A model generated the notes under the pieces. That model searched no databases. It saw nothing but the letters and a program-made list of their open reading frames with translations, and was not told the DNA's origin. Both the position numbers and the translations under genes were made by a program. A stretch of DNA of 64,000 bases from Sphingobacteriales bacterium. Lineage in GTDB: Bacteria > Bacteroidota > Bacteroidia > Chitinophagales > Chitinophagaceae. Of this stretch, positions 33,237-43,253 are shown one piece after another. The stretch spans positions 434,001 to 498,000 of the forward strand of contig JACRLZ010000004.1 of NCBI GenBank assembly GCA_016235125.1, in the 5' to 3' direction. How positions within the stretch are numbered: position 1 is the stretch's first letter; the number at the start of each line of letters is the position of its first letter.

Positions 33237-36200
33237 TTATTGAATAATCCTTACGTTATAGGATATCAGCGGTGGATTGACAGCTGCTCCGGAATTATTT
33301 TCAAATCTCACTTCAATTGTATCGGCAGCACTTACTCTTGCCCAGGCTATAATAACTCCATTTGGCGGCGCTGAGGAAGGTGAGATTGATACAACACTTC
33401 CCACAGTAGCTCCGGTGAAAGCAACACTCATTGTGGTTCCCGAATTTATTGCAATATTAGGCGGATTAATATTGACAGAACCGCTCAGTATGCCCTTCCA
33501 GCCACTTCCATTATAGCTTTCCAGTGTCCCCCCATTATCAGTATTATACCTGACCATTCCTGTTACAGGAGTAGTAGGTCTTTGAGCCGACGTACCGGTT
33601 GGAACAACCATAGCACTGGTTGAATTTACATCCAGTACAGCTCTTGGAGTAATAGATGCTCCATCGGTTATTAAAACAGAATCACCCAACCTGTTCAATC
33701 CTTTATTGGAATAAAAGGCGAAATTCTTCCTGGCTGCAGCACCGGTTACATTGCTGAGATAAATACCATATATACTTCCATCAACATTATTGGCAAGTCC
33801 TGAAAAACTTCCAAACCAGCCATATATATTTCCCGTAACCCTTCCGGCTGTGGCGCCGGTTCTTGAAATAACAGTTCTGACACCAATCATATCACCCGTA
33901 TTGTTACCGTTACCATTTTGAATGCGTACCACATTTTGAATACCGGTTATGGAACCCGATTTTCCATTACCACTGTTGCGGGCAGTATTCAATATGCCAA
34001 TCACCGCCTGCACCGAATCATTCCCCGCATGAATAATGGTGTTGGCAATACCGGATAACTGGTCAGCTTTCTGAAAAGCCTTGGGGTTCATAACAGTTGT
34101 GGTTGTAAGATTATTGTAAAGTGTGCCGTTTGAAGCATTATCTACTTCATAAACCATATTGACGTTGGCGCCATCGGCCAATGTACTGTCGGTTCTTTTA
34201 GAAGCCGTGGATTTAAAAGTGTATTTACCATTAAATGCATCAACAGGAAAATCGGAACCAAGGCTATTGGTATTGGTATACCTGTCGCTGAATACAAACT
34301 TTTTTGTAGTGTTGTTATAAAATATAGTATCGGTTGCAGGCAATCCTCTTACTAAGTTTACCCTGCTGGTACCTGCATCATATTTCCATTCTGCTGTATC
34401 AGCGCTTAAAGCCAACCAAACAGTGCCATTATAATATTCCATATTTGCGCCGTCATTATTATGACGCAGCATAGCGGTAACCGGTGCAGATGGACGTTGT
34501 GCTGTTGTGCCCGCCGGTGTAATCATTGCGCTGGTTGAATTTACATCCAGCACGGCACGGGGTGAAGTAAAGAATCCATCCGTTATCAATGTGGAATCGC
34601 CATAGCGATTGTGACCTTTGTTTGAATAAAACGCATAGTTCTTTTTAGGAGAGGCTACGTTAATATTGTTCAGAAAAACACCATACGCATTTCCGTTGAT
34701 AAAACTGCTTCCGGTACTGTCGGCAAACCCAACCAAGCTTCCCTGATAGCCATATACACTTCCATTTACTCTTCCCCCGGCCCCTGATGCCATACTGATA
34801 GTGTTTCTGTAGCCGATCACTGTACCGATATTATTCCTGGCGCTGTCGGTAATAAGCATATTATTCTGAATGCCCGAAAAAAGACCGGTATATCCACGGC
34901 CATCCACAAAAGCATTGCTCACTACAGAAGTGATAGCATTGAGTGAATCAGCTCCTGTGTGATTAACCTGAAGGTTAAGTGTTCTGATAGTAGAAGGTTT
35001 TTGGGTAGCCGTAGGCAATAATTGAGTAGAGACCCTGATGCCGTTATAAAATGCAAGATTGGGATTGGCAATTGCAAAAGGATCATCGTCTATTTCATAA
35101 AGGAAGTTGGCCATAGTGAGGCTTGGAAAGCTAAGAGAGACCGAGTCATTATACAATTTTGAAGCGGTTGCTTTAAAGAAATATTTTCCGGGAAACTGGT
35201 CATCAATAGCGGCAGGCGTTCCAAATGTTCTGCTGTCAGCAAATACAAACTTGCGTTTTGTAATATTATAATAAAATGAATCGGCCTGTGGCAATCCTCT
35301 CACAAGATTGACCCTGTTGGTCCCCGTATCATATTTCCATTCAGCGCTGTCACTGCTGAAGGCCTTCCATGCAAGGCCGTCATAGAATTCCATGTTACTT
35401 CCCGTGCTGTTATAGCGAAGCATTGCCGTTACCGGGGAGGCGGGTCTTTGTGCTGCGGTACCTGCCGGTGTTATCATGGCGCTGGTTGAATTTACATCCA
35501 GTATGGCCCGGGGACTGACGGATCCATTATCAGTGATCAGAGTAGAATCGCCGAACCGATTATGTCCTGTATTGGTGTAAACAGCATAATTATTTTTGGG
35601 TATGGCGCCGGTTACAGGACCAAGATAAATACCATATGCTTTGCCATCAATTTTACCGGTATAGTTACTGATAAAACTCCTGTAGCCATACACATCGCCG
35701 GTAACTCTGCCTGTAGCAGTTGAAATACGGCTGATATTATTGTTAATACCTGTGATCTGTCCGACATTATTAGTTGATACGTTGCCGATGCGTACACTAT
35801 TGGAAATTCCTGTAAGTACATCTGCCTGACCATTGCCATTTACCGAAGCACTGTTGGTAAACCCTGATACATTGCTGGCCGTATTCTGCCCGGCATGAAT
35901 TACATTGGTCTGCAAAGCCGAAATGAAATCAAGGGCATCATTATTCTTCGGATTATTAACCGCTACAATTTGTGCCCCGTTAAAGAATGTATTCAGGCCC
36001 GAGCTATCCACTTCAAAAAAAACATTCAGCGTAGTAGGATTAAGGTTAGCCGTGTCGGTAAACCGGGAGGCTGTAGCCTTGAAATAATACTTCCCCGGAA
36101 AATTTGTTACAGGGAAATCCTGGCCAAGACTATTACTGTATTCTGTCCGGTCTGAAAAAACAAACTTCCTGCTGTCGATATTATAAAATACGGAATCGTT

Positions 36201-36587
36201 TTTAGGATAGCCCCTTACCAGGAAAACTCTTGAAGTAGTGGTATCAAACTCCCATTCGCATGAATCGCCACCGAGCCGGTTGATGGTTTGTTGGAGTAAT
36301 GGCATCCATTGTTTTTTTTCAACGCTGTAGATGAATATTGCTTTTTCATCGGTGTTATAAATCACAAGGGCATCCGCAGGATTTTTTATCCCAAGCATTT
36401 GCTGCTGGTTCATTCTTGGCATCAGGAATCCTTTGTCCTGGCTTTGTAATTCAAGTACGGAAGACGGATGGGGATTATCCTTGCCGGTTCCTCCAATTTT
36501 TACCTGTGCCATTATTGAACTGCTTATTAAAAAGCAGCATACAGACAGCAACAGTTTAGTTTCGGCTAATGGTTTCATATATGTCAT
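33237..36587 (-). CDS. Large secreted protein with three tandem ~310-residue modules
   Basis: 1116 residues from the ATG at 36587 (or 1113 from 36578). An open frame continues to 36725, but that extension crosses the terminator of the upstream gene, so it is rejected. Signal peptide ends near SSSIMAQ. The N-terminal part (GKDNPHPSSVLELQSQDKGF) resembles the start of Bacteroidota surface or tail-fibre-like proteins. Three modules follow, each with a boundary motif LDVNSTSAM(I/V)xPxGTxAQRP at plus-strand positions near 33612, 34529 and 35479 (917 and 950 bp apart), then a (M)xxYxGxxW unit, EWKYDxGTxRVNLVRGLP and a glycine/serine-rich beta-solenoid-like tract. The role is probably surface fibre or adhesin (inference); no enzyme motif is seen. 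Confidence 0.85.
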   Translation of the reverse strand: MTYMKPLAETKLLLSVCCFLISSSIMAQVKIGGTGKDNPHPSSVLELQSQDKGFLMPRMNQQQMLGIKNPADALVIYNTDEKAIFIYSVEKKQWMPLLQQTINRLGGDSCEWEFDTTTSRVFLVRGYPKNDSVFYNIDSRKFVFSDRTEYSNSLGQDFPVTNFPGKYYFKATASRFTDTANLNPTTLNVFFEVDSSGLNTFFNGAQIVAVNNPKNNDALDFISALQTNVIHAGQNTASNVSGFTNSASVNGNGQADVLTGISNSVRIGNVSTNNVGQITGINNNISRISTATGRVTGDVYGYRSFISNYTGKIDGKAYGIYLGPVTGAIPKNNYAVYTNTGHNRFGDSTLITDNGSVSPRAILDVNSTSAMITPAGTAAQRPASPVTAMLRYNSTGSNMEFYDGLAWKAFSSDSAEWKYDTGTNRVNLVRGLPQADSFYYNITKRKFVFADSRTFGTPAAIDDQFPGKYFFKATASKLYNDSVSLSFPSLTMANFLYEIDDDPFAIANPNLAFYNGIRVSTQLLPTATQKPSTIRTLNLQVNHTGADSLNAITSVVSNAFVDGRGYTGLFSGIQNNMLITDSARNNIGTVIGYRNTISMASGAGGRVNGSVYGYQGSLVGFADSTGSSFINGNAYGVFLNNINVASPKKNYAFYSNKGHNRYGDSTLITDGFFTSPRAVLDVNSTSAMITPAGTTAQRPSAPVTAMLRHNNDGANMEYYNGTVWLALSADTAEWKYDAGTSRVNLVRGLPATDTIFYNNTTKKFVFSDRYTNTNSLGSDFPVDAFNGKYTFKSTASKRTDSTLADGANVNMVYEVDNASNGTLYNNLTTTTVMNPKAFQKADQLSGIANTIIHAGNDSVQAVIGILNTARNSGNGKSGSITGIQNVVRIQNGNGNNTGDMIGVRTVISRTGATAGRVTGNIYGWFGSFSGLANNVDGSIYGIYLSNVTGAAARKNFAFYSNKGLNRLGDSVLITDGASITPRAVLDVNSTSAMVVPTGTSAQRPTTPVTGMVRYNTDNGGTLESYNGSGWKGILSGSVNINPPNIAINSGTTMSVAFTGATVGSVVSISPSSAPPNGVIIAWARVSAADTIEVRFENNSGAAVNPPLISYNVRIIQ

Positions 36588-36665
36588 TTTTAATCCGGGC
36601 AAGTTAGGATTTATATTAAACGACACAATACCACTTTCAGGGGGTTTTTTAAAGTTTCCGGCATA

Positions 36666-36695
36666 AAAAAGCCGGTTATCTCTAACCGGCTTTTT
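36666..36695 (-). terminator. Strong terminator for the outer-membrane gene at 36713
   Basis: AAAAAGCCGGTTA (36666-36678) pairs perfectly with TAACCGGCTTTTT (36683-36695) around TCTC. On the minus strand it lies 17 bp after the stop at 36713 and has a T-run on its 3' side. It also shows that the following gene must start downstream of here. Confidence 0.92.
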
Positions 36696-36712
36696 ATTAA
36701 ATAAATTCAAAA

Positions 36713-39283
36713 TCAGAATTTCCACCCAAATCCAAACATAGGGATATTATCTTCAGATGACATGGCATAGGACAGGGTGAATGTGATGCGACGCAAAGGC
36801 GCAAACCAGAAACCACCTCCATAGCCTGTCGCCATTTTGCTTACGGCATCATTCTTTACCCACACTCTTCCTACATCTACAAAAGCAAACATGCCAAAAG
36901 AGGCTGGGAAAAGATAGGTTTTAAGATTAGCTAATTTTAAACGGAGTTCCGTCTGGTTAAAAAATTTGGAGTTTCCCGCCCAGCGATTCTTGCGATAGCC
37001 TCTCAGGCAATCATCGCTGCCAAGATATTGTGCCTGGAAAAATTCAAATGGCTGACTCTGGCTTCCGCTACCGGAAGTAACACCCCCCCCGATACGATTG
37101 GCCCATACCAGCCAGTCCTTCACCAGACTCAGATAGAAAGCAAAATCAGCATTTAGCTGCGTTACACTTTTATAACTGTTATTACCAATGCCTGAATGAT
37201 AAGAAAAGTTTGTATTCCACGTTATCCCTTTACCCGGCACAGCTTTATTATCACGGGTATCTACCATCAGGCTCAGTTTAGCGCCAAAATATGACTGTCG
37301 CTTATCAAAAATACCCGTATTTAATCCATTAGGCGTTGTCACTTCCACATTTCTTATTTTATTGAATTTGTCGGTGGAATCATAATGATAAAATTGATAA
37401 GAGGGACCAATGGCAAGCATCACTTTCTCGGAAAAACGGTGTCTCAACTGAAGGGTTATATCGCCTAAATCGTAACGGATACGGTAAAATTTGAATTTGC
37501 CTGGTTTTGTTTTGTCATATATTTTGTCCATTCCGTATCCGAAAAAATTGGTGGTGGCATTAGGGCCTCTGTAAGATATGTCGGTAATGATATCTGTCTT
37601 TTTTCCAAAAACTGAGATGAACTCATTATTGTATTGCAGGTTAACTGCGCTGGTGGAGAACGCATACAATCCTTTGAACTGATTAAAGGTTTTGTATGGC
37701 GATTTACGAAAACCATGACGTATATACTTGAATGTAGGCCCAAAGAAAATACCATCATCAGGATTAAATCCCACATTTACAAAAATTGACTGATAAGGAT
37801 ATTTGTAATAAATCCGTTCAAATTTATTTACGGTACTGTCGTTCGAGATTTTGTTTTTGAATCCCCCGGTTACGGTATTGTTTCCATCCGACTTATCGTA
37901 AATAATTGTGCCGGGTTGCACCTTGGCAGTATTTTTAAAAGCGTCTGTTCCGCCACCCCCGATCAACCTTATTTTAAGCTTGTCGTTGGTGCCATTCACC
38001 GTAAATTCATCATCTCCATCAAATCCATAAATACGGATTTCTTTGGTGTAAAAAGGATCAAACTTCCTTTCATACATTTTCGTGGATTGATTCCCTTCTT
38101 TCGTTATTTTATAAACTTCTACCAGCACTGAACCATCATCGTTACGGGTTATATGATACAGTTCTTTTTTGTCGCTGCCGGTAATGCTTACTATTTCGGC
38201 AAGGAAATGATAATACTCCATTACATCTGCTACGATATAATTACGACGGTCTTTTAGTGTTTGAATGATTTTTGCGGCAGAAATATCCCTTATCTCTTTT
38301 GGTTGCACAGCCAATGCATCTTCAATCACTTTGTCTGTCATTTTCGCAAGAAATGATTCAACTTCTTTTTTCCATTCTTCTTCCCCGAGCTGATTCAGGA
38401 AAAAACGATCGAGGTTTCGGGCAGCAAAATTGAAGCGTTCAATGCTTTTTGCTTTCGGTTTAAATCCTTCCAGCTGTGGCACAAGAGCCCTGCCTTTTAC
38501 AAATCCCGGTAATAATCCCTGGTTGATATAAAAAGCCTGGTCACGGTCTTTTGCAATAGGATAAAAGGTTTTTCCTTTTCCGTTATCCCATGCTCCCCAG
38601 ATCCACTGGTCTTCGTGCCGGTCAAGATCCATGACAAACATATCGAGTATTCTTACCCGCAACATTGCTAACTGGTCTACATCATTATCATTATCCTTCT
38701 CCAATTTTTCTGCAACTTCATCAGTATCCCATCCCTTTTTGACAGAATCAGGTAATCTTTCTTCATACAATACCATCAGGTTAGCAAAATCTTTTTGGTA
38801 TTCCCCCAGTTTTGGATCATCGGGCACCATTACCAGTCTCGGATGACCATGCGGAACACCTGCCGCTTCGGAAAGAACTGCCATTGACAAAGCTGCATAA
38901 GGGTAAGATGCCGATACCCCGTCTGATACCAGGTCTGCGGCCGCTTCACTCTGCAGATCCCCGGGTAAAGTTTTACTGGTTATGAATTTGGCAATGGAAC
39001 GGAATGTATATTGTCTTCCGTTGGGGTCTTCAAGCCTCAATGATTTGGTTTGTTTTCCCCCGCCTCTTTTTACAGGGGTCAATCCGCCATGCTCAGCCGA
39101 AAGATTTATTACAGGCACCCGGATAGGCGTATTCCATTCCTTTCGGTAATTAGCCCCCATCCAAAATGCCCGGCTACCACTGGTATTAAAATTACCTCCT
39201 GCAGCAGTGGCTGAATCAGATTGAGCAGCGACAGGAATTAACGCAATAAAAAAACTAATAATAAATAAACTAAGCAGTTTCAT
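36713..39283 (-). CDS. BamA/TamA-like outer-membrane protein with kinase-like N-terminal region
   Basis: 856 residues. Signal peptide about 1-20. Residues 40-330 share clear similarity with residues about 408-700 of the protein encoded at 39585: WMGANYRKEW, GGGKQTKSLRL, then DLDRHEDQW (about 219) and PIAKDRDQAF (about 240). Residues about 470-856 form a surface-antigen-type barrel ending in FGFGWKF with the terminal Phe expected for BAM substrates. The DRH...DRDQAF pattern looks like the catalytic and metal-binding motifs of HipA/FAM20-type atypical kinases, but this is inference. The gene is divergent from its paralogue with 301 bp between them. Confidence 0.8.
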   Translation of the reverse strand: MKLLSLFIISFFIALIPVAAQSDSATAAGGNFNTSGSRAFWMGANYRKEWNTPIRVPVINLSAEHGGLTPVKRGGGKQTKSLRLEDPNGRQYTFRSIAKFITSKTLPGDLQSEAAADLVSDGVSASYPYAALSMAVLSEAAGVPHGHPRLVMVPDDPKLGEYQKDFANLMVLYEERLPDSVKKGWDTDEVAEKLEKDNDNDVDQLAMLRVRILDMFVMDLDRHEDQWIWGAWDNGKGKTFYPIAKDRDQAFYINQGLLPGFVKGRALVPQLEGFKPKAKSIERFNFAARNLDRFFLNQLGEEEWKKEVESFLAKMTDKVIEDALAVQPKEIRDISAAKIIQTLKDRRNYIVADVMEYYHFLAEIVSITGSDKKELYHITRNDDGSVLVEVYKITKEGNQSTKMYERKFDPFYTKEIRIYGFDGDDEFTVNGTNDKLKIRLIGGGGTDAFKNTAKVQPGTIIYDKSDGNNTVTGGFKNKISNDSTVNKFERIYYKYPYQSIFVNVGFNPDDGIFFGPTFKYIRHGFRKSPYKTFNQFKGLYAFSTSAVNLQYNNEFISVFGKKTDIITDISYRGPNATTNFFGYGMDKIYDKTKPGKFKFYRIRYDLGDITLQLRHRFSEKVMLAIGPSYQFYHYDSTDKFNKIRNVEVTTPNGLNTGIFDKRQSYFGAKLSLMVDTRDNKAVPGKGITWNTNFSYHSGIGNNSYKSVTQLNADFAFYLSLVKDWLVWANRIGGGVTSGSGSQSQPFEFFQAQYLGSDDCLRGYRKNRWAGNSKFFNQTELRLKLANLKTYLFPASFGMFAFVDVGRVWVKNDAVSKMATGYGGGFWFAPLRRITFTLSYAMSSEDNIPMFGFGWKF

Positions 39284-39584
39284 GGTCGCAGGTTTAATTT
39301 ATAAGTAATAGTGTGTTGAGTTGGAAAAGATACGGTTTTCTAAAAATATGGAAAATAAAATAAGTCGGTTTTTTTTAAACAGAAAATCCGCTAAATCCTG
39401 TATACCATTATATGTAAATACATAATTTTTTATATTGTCAGCCGGTAGCTGAGAAGTTTTGTGTAAATTGGCGACCCTCTTCAGCCCAGTGCCGGAGATA
39501 GCCGTGCCAAATGTTTCTGCGGTTTGACGGCATTTGTGTCAATATGTAAATAATTATGATCTAATCAAACTGAAGTAATTCCGG
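39284..39584. other. Divergent intergenic region
   Basis: This 301-bp gap between the two related outer-membrane genes must hold both promoters. The left half is very AT-rich and includes the palindromic word TATGTAAATACATA (about 39412). A GC-richer part (39477-39535) carries a CCAAATG/CATTTG inverted repeat. I see no gene and no clean promoter pair. Confidence 0.4.
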
Positions 39585-42500
39585 GTGTACCTTAATAAAA
39601 ATATTGTTCTGTCTGCCTTGTTTCTTTTTATAAGCTGGCAGGCTTATGCTCAAACGGATTCAATTGCCAGACGTATTGTTCTTATTGGTGATGCCGGGCA
39701 GTTAACGGATGGCCGGCACCCTGTAGTGAATGCTGTAAAAAATCTGATACCGCTTGATAATAAAACGACTGTGCTTTTTTTAGGAGACAATGTTTATAGA
39801 AATGGGCTTCCCGACAGTACATCATCAACCTATTCTAAATACAGGGCCATACTTGATTCACAACTTTCAGTGGCTGATAATACTCCTGCCAGGGTAGTGA
39901 TGATTCCCGGAAACCATGACTGGGAAAATGGCAGCAGAAGCGGATATGATGCGATCGTACGGCAACAACTATATGTTTCTCTGGTATTGAATAAGCCAAA
40001 TGTAAAATACAGGCCTGAAGATGGATGCCCCGGACCAGACACAATTCAGGTAGGCAATGATGTCCTTATAATACTATTTGACAGTCAGTGGTGGTTACAT
40101 CCTTACGATAAACCGGAAATAGAATCGGATTGCAAATGCAAAACACCTGACGAACTGGCCACGCAAATCGGGGACATTGTTGCCAAGAATTCAAAAAAAC
40201 TCATCATTATTGCCTGTCATCATCCATTTAAAAGCTATGGCCCGCATGGCGGATATTACACATTGAAACAGCATCTTTTTCCTTTTACAGACCTTAAAAA
40301 GAGTTTATATATTCCCCTGCCCGTTTTAGGCTCCATTTATCCTCTTGCCCGAAGCGTATTCGGTTCGCCGCAGGATCTGAAGTATCCTGCTTACACCAAT
40401 ATGATCGAACAAATCGGGGCTGTTGTTAAAGGGATTACTTCTAATGTAATTTTTGTTGCCGGCCATGAGCATAATCTGGAACACATTTACGAAGATGGCT
40501 ATAATTATATTGTGAGCGGAGGGGGATGCAAAATCAACCAGGTATCAAAAAAAAAGAATGTTCCTTTCACTTCAGCTTCCATAGGTTTCTCAGTAATGGA
40601 AATCTCGAAAAATAAAAATGTGACAATTGACTTTTATACTGTGTTGGATACCGTAAGAAAAGTTCATTCAGCCACTTTGTTGAATTATACTCCGGTGAGA
40701 CTCACAGATACTATAACTGCTGAAGTAATGGCAGCAGCCAATTTACCCGATTCAGTCAGTAAAGCCGCCAGTAAAATATTTCCGCAGACACATGGCCTGA
40801 AGAAATTTTTTATGGGTCAAAACTACAGGAGAGAATGGTCAACGCCGGTAAAAATAAAAACCTTTGATATTGATAAAGAAAAAGGCGGATTCAGAGTAGA
40901 AGGAGTTGGCGGAGGTAACCAGACAAGATCATTGCAGCTAATAGATAGCAAAGGAAAGGATTGGTCATTGCGGCAGGTAGAAAAACTGGGAATATCGCTA
41001 CCCGATCCTTTTAAAAATTATATGGCTGCGGATATGGCAAAACAGCTTACATCTGCCTCGCATCCCTATGGTGCATTGATCATTCCGGGGCTGGCCCGGC
41101 CTCTCAATCTTGTTGTTCCCGCACCTGAACTGTTTGTTGTGGAGGATGATGGCAGATTGCAGGGTTATCGTAATCAGTTTGCCGGTAAAGTTTGTATGCT
41201 GGAAGACCGGTTCACCAGGTATAAAGGAAAAGAGACCCGGAGCACCAGCAAAATGTTTAAAGAAATGACCGATGATAATGATCATCGCCCGGATCAGCCC
41301 ACCGTTTTAACAGCACGGCTTCTTGATATGTTTACCGGTGATTTTGACCGTCATCTTGATCAATGGAGATGGTATAAAATAGACACAGGCAAAGGCGAAG
41401 TGTATTATCCTATTGCCCGTGACCGGGATCAGGCTTTCTTTTATTCAGACGGCAAGCTGATGAAGTGGATGATTGGCAGAATGATCCCTTTTTTAAAAGG
41501 TTTCCGGCATGATATTAACGATGTGGACTGGCTGGGATATGCTGCTAAAGATTTCGACCGTGTTTTTCTGACTGATCTTGACGCAAACGAATGGAAAAAT
41601 GCAATAGATGATTTTAAAGAAAAACTGACTGACAGCGTCATCAGGTCTGCTGTAAAAAATTTACCCGCTGAAATTTTTGCTATAAGCGGCGAGGAAATTA
41701 TTCAGAAACTGGTCAGCCGAAGAAACATTCTTTCTGATAAAGCCATGACCTATTACGAGTTCATTTCAAAAAAAGTGAATGTGGTTGGCAGTAATCAGCA
41801 GGAGTATTTCAAAATAAGTAATTACGGCGATGGTTTACAGGTAAGAGTGTACGAAAGGGGAAGAGGCAATGATACCAGTTTTATTATGTATGACCGTGTA
41901 TTCAACCCCTCTGTCACAAAGGAAATAAGATTATATGGTCTTGGCGATAACGATTATTTTGATATTGAAGAGAACGCCAAATCCAGGATAAAATTCCGCA
42001 TCATTGGGGGAAACGGTACAGATACATTCAATATCCGGGGCCAGGTTGAAAATCTCTTATATGACAGAAAAGCGGATAAGGATACTATACTTAATAAGAG
42101 CAAGAGCAAAAAAAGGTTTACCACCAATCCGCATACCAGTTCCAGGAGCCTGTTGAGCTATAATTATAATACCAGTCGTTTCCCTCAACTGACATTGGGT
42201 TATAATGCAGATGATGAAACCCTGATCGGGATCGGTGCTTCAAAGAGAACTTTTGGATTCAGGAACCTCCCTTATGCAACAGACCAACGATTTTCATTTT
42301 TGTATTCCTCACGGGGAGCCTACCATTTTAATTACAAAGGTGAATTCAATCATATAACCCGTAATGCAGATTTGCTGATTCAGAGCCGGCTTGCCCAGCC
42401 TTCTTTAAGAAATTTTTTCGGGCTGGGTAATAATACAACGGCTGATAAGAAAAACATGGATTATTACCGGATTCACTCCAATGAATTCGAGATAGAGGCT

Positions 42501-43229
42501 TTGATACGCCATCGGTATTTTGAACGTCTTCATGTATCCATTGGCCCGTATTACTATCAGTATAAAAGCAGTTATGCTGAGAACAGAACAAACATTCTTT
42601 CCAACTTCCGGCAAATGGGGATGGATTCAGCTGATATTTTCAGCAATAAAAGCAATTTGGGAATTAAAGCCATCTGTACGTTTGACAACCGTAACAATGA
42701 GGTATTTCCCACAAGGGGCATTTTCTGGAATAATGAATTGGTATCACTGGCAGGACTAAACAAAAACAGCGATGCTTATACAAGATTCACCAGTGATATG
42801 ACCATCTATGCCAGCCTGAAAGACCCTGCTAAAATAGTCGGAGTATTGCGGTTTGGCGGAGGCAGGATTTTTGGAAATAAATATGATTACTTCCAGGCAC
42901 TTGACCTCGGCGCAAATAATTATTTACATGGCTTCAGAAAAAACAGGTTTTCCGGCTCGTCCAATATGTATGCAAGCCTTGAACTCAGGATCAAATTATT
43001 CGACGTTAATTCATTTATCTTTTCAGGCCCGTTGGGATTGACCGCTTTTTATGATGCAGGAAGAGTATGGCTCCGCCACCAGGATTATAACAAATGGCAT
43101 TCATCTTTTGGCGGAGGATTGTATTTTGTTCCATTCAACCGGTTTGTGATCTCTTTTGCCGCCGGCTTCTCAGAGCAGGAAAGAGTTTTTAATGCTACAA
43201 TCGGTTCCAGATTCAATCTTACTTTTTAA
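39585..43229 (+). CDS. Calcineurin-like phosphatase fused to kinase-like region and BamA-like barrel
   Basis: 1214 residues, GTG start (39585) just after an in-frame stop; signal peptide about 1-22. Residues about 28-300 form a metallophosphoesterase of the acid-phosphatase type: GDAG (Asp36), GDN (68-69), GNHD (109-112), ACHHP and GHEHN. Residues about 408-700 match the N-terminal region of the 36713 protein, with GGGNQTRSLQL, GDFDRHLDQW (about 585) and PIARDRDQAF (about 610). The rest, from about 840, is a surface-antigen barrel ending RFNLTF. The enzyme parts would face the periplasm. The phosphatase and barrel assignments are solid; the kinase-like reading of the middle is inference. It is followed after 24 bp by a PAP2 phosphatase gene. 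Confidence 0.85.
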   Translation: MYLNKNIVLSALFLFISWQAYAQTDSIARRIVLIGDAGQLTDGRHPVVNAVKNLIPLDNKTTVLFLGDNVYRNGLPDSTSSTYSKYRAILDSQLSVADNTPARVVMIPGNHDWENGSRSGYDAIVRQQLYVSLVLNKPNVKYRPEDGCPGPDTIQVGNDVLIILFDSQWWLHPYDKPEIESDCKCKTPDELATQIGDIVAKNSKKLIIIACHHPFKSYGPHGGYYTLKQHLFPFTDLKKSLYIPLPVLGSIYPLARSVFGSPQDLKYPAYTNMIEQIGAVVKGITSNVIFVAGHEHNLEHIYEDGYNYIVSGGGCKINQVSKKKNVPFTSASIGFSVMEISKNKNVTIDFYTVLDTVRKVHSATLLNYTPVRLTDTITAEVMAAANLPDSVSKAASKIFPQTHGLKKFFMGQNYRREWSTPVKIKTFDIDKEKGGFRVEGVGGGNQTRSLQLIDSKGKDWSLRQVEKLGISLPDPFKNYMAADMAKQLTSASHPYGALIIPGLARPLNLVVPAPELFVVEDDGRLQGYRNQFAGKVCMLEDRFTRYKGKETRSTSKMFKEMTDDNDHRPDQPTVLTARLLDMFTGDFDRHLDQWRWYKIDTGKGEVYYPIARDRDQAFFYSDGKLMKWMIGRMIPFLKGFRHDINDVDWLGYAAKDFDRVFLTDLDANEWKNAIDDFKEKLTDSVIRSAVKNLPAEIFAISGEEIIQKLVSRRNILSDKAMTYYEFISKKVNVVGSNQQEYFKISNYGDGLQVRVYERGRGNDTSFIMYDRVFNPSVTKEIRLYGLGDNDYFDIEENAKSRIKFRIIGGNGTDTFNIRGQVENLLYDRKADKDTILNKSKSKKRFTTNPHTSSRSLLSYNYNTSRFPQLTLGYNADDETLIGIGASKRTFGFRNLPYATDQRFSFLYSSRGAYHFNYKGEFNHITRNADLLIQSRLAQPSLRNFFGLGNNTTADKKNMDYYRIHSNEFEIEALIRHRYFERLHVSIGPYYYQYKSSYAENRTNILSNFRQMGMDSADIFSNKSNLGIKAICTFDNRNNEVFPTRGIFWNNELVSLAGLNKNSDAYTRFTSDMTIYASLKDPAKIVGVLRFGGGRIFGNKYDYFQALDLGANNYLHGFRKNRFSGSSNMYASLELRIKLFDVNSFIFSGPLGLTAFYDAGRVWLRHQDYNKWHSSFGGGLYFVPFNRFVISFAAGFSEQERVFNATIGSRFNLTF

Positions 43230-43253
43230 TCCGGCCTTACAAATATGTTTTAA

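Noticed and set aside
36588-36725. N-terminal extension of the modular secreted protein up to 36725
   Set aside because: The extension crosses a strong intrinsic terminator (36666-36695) and precedes an ideal signal peptide start at 36587 or 36578.
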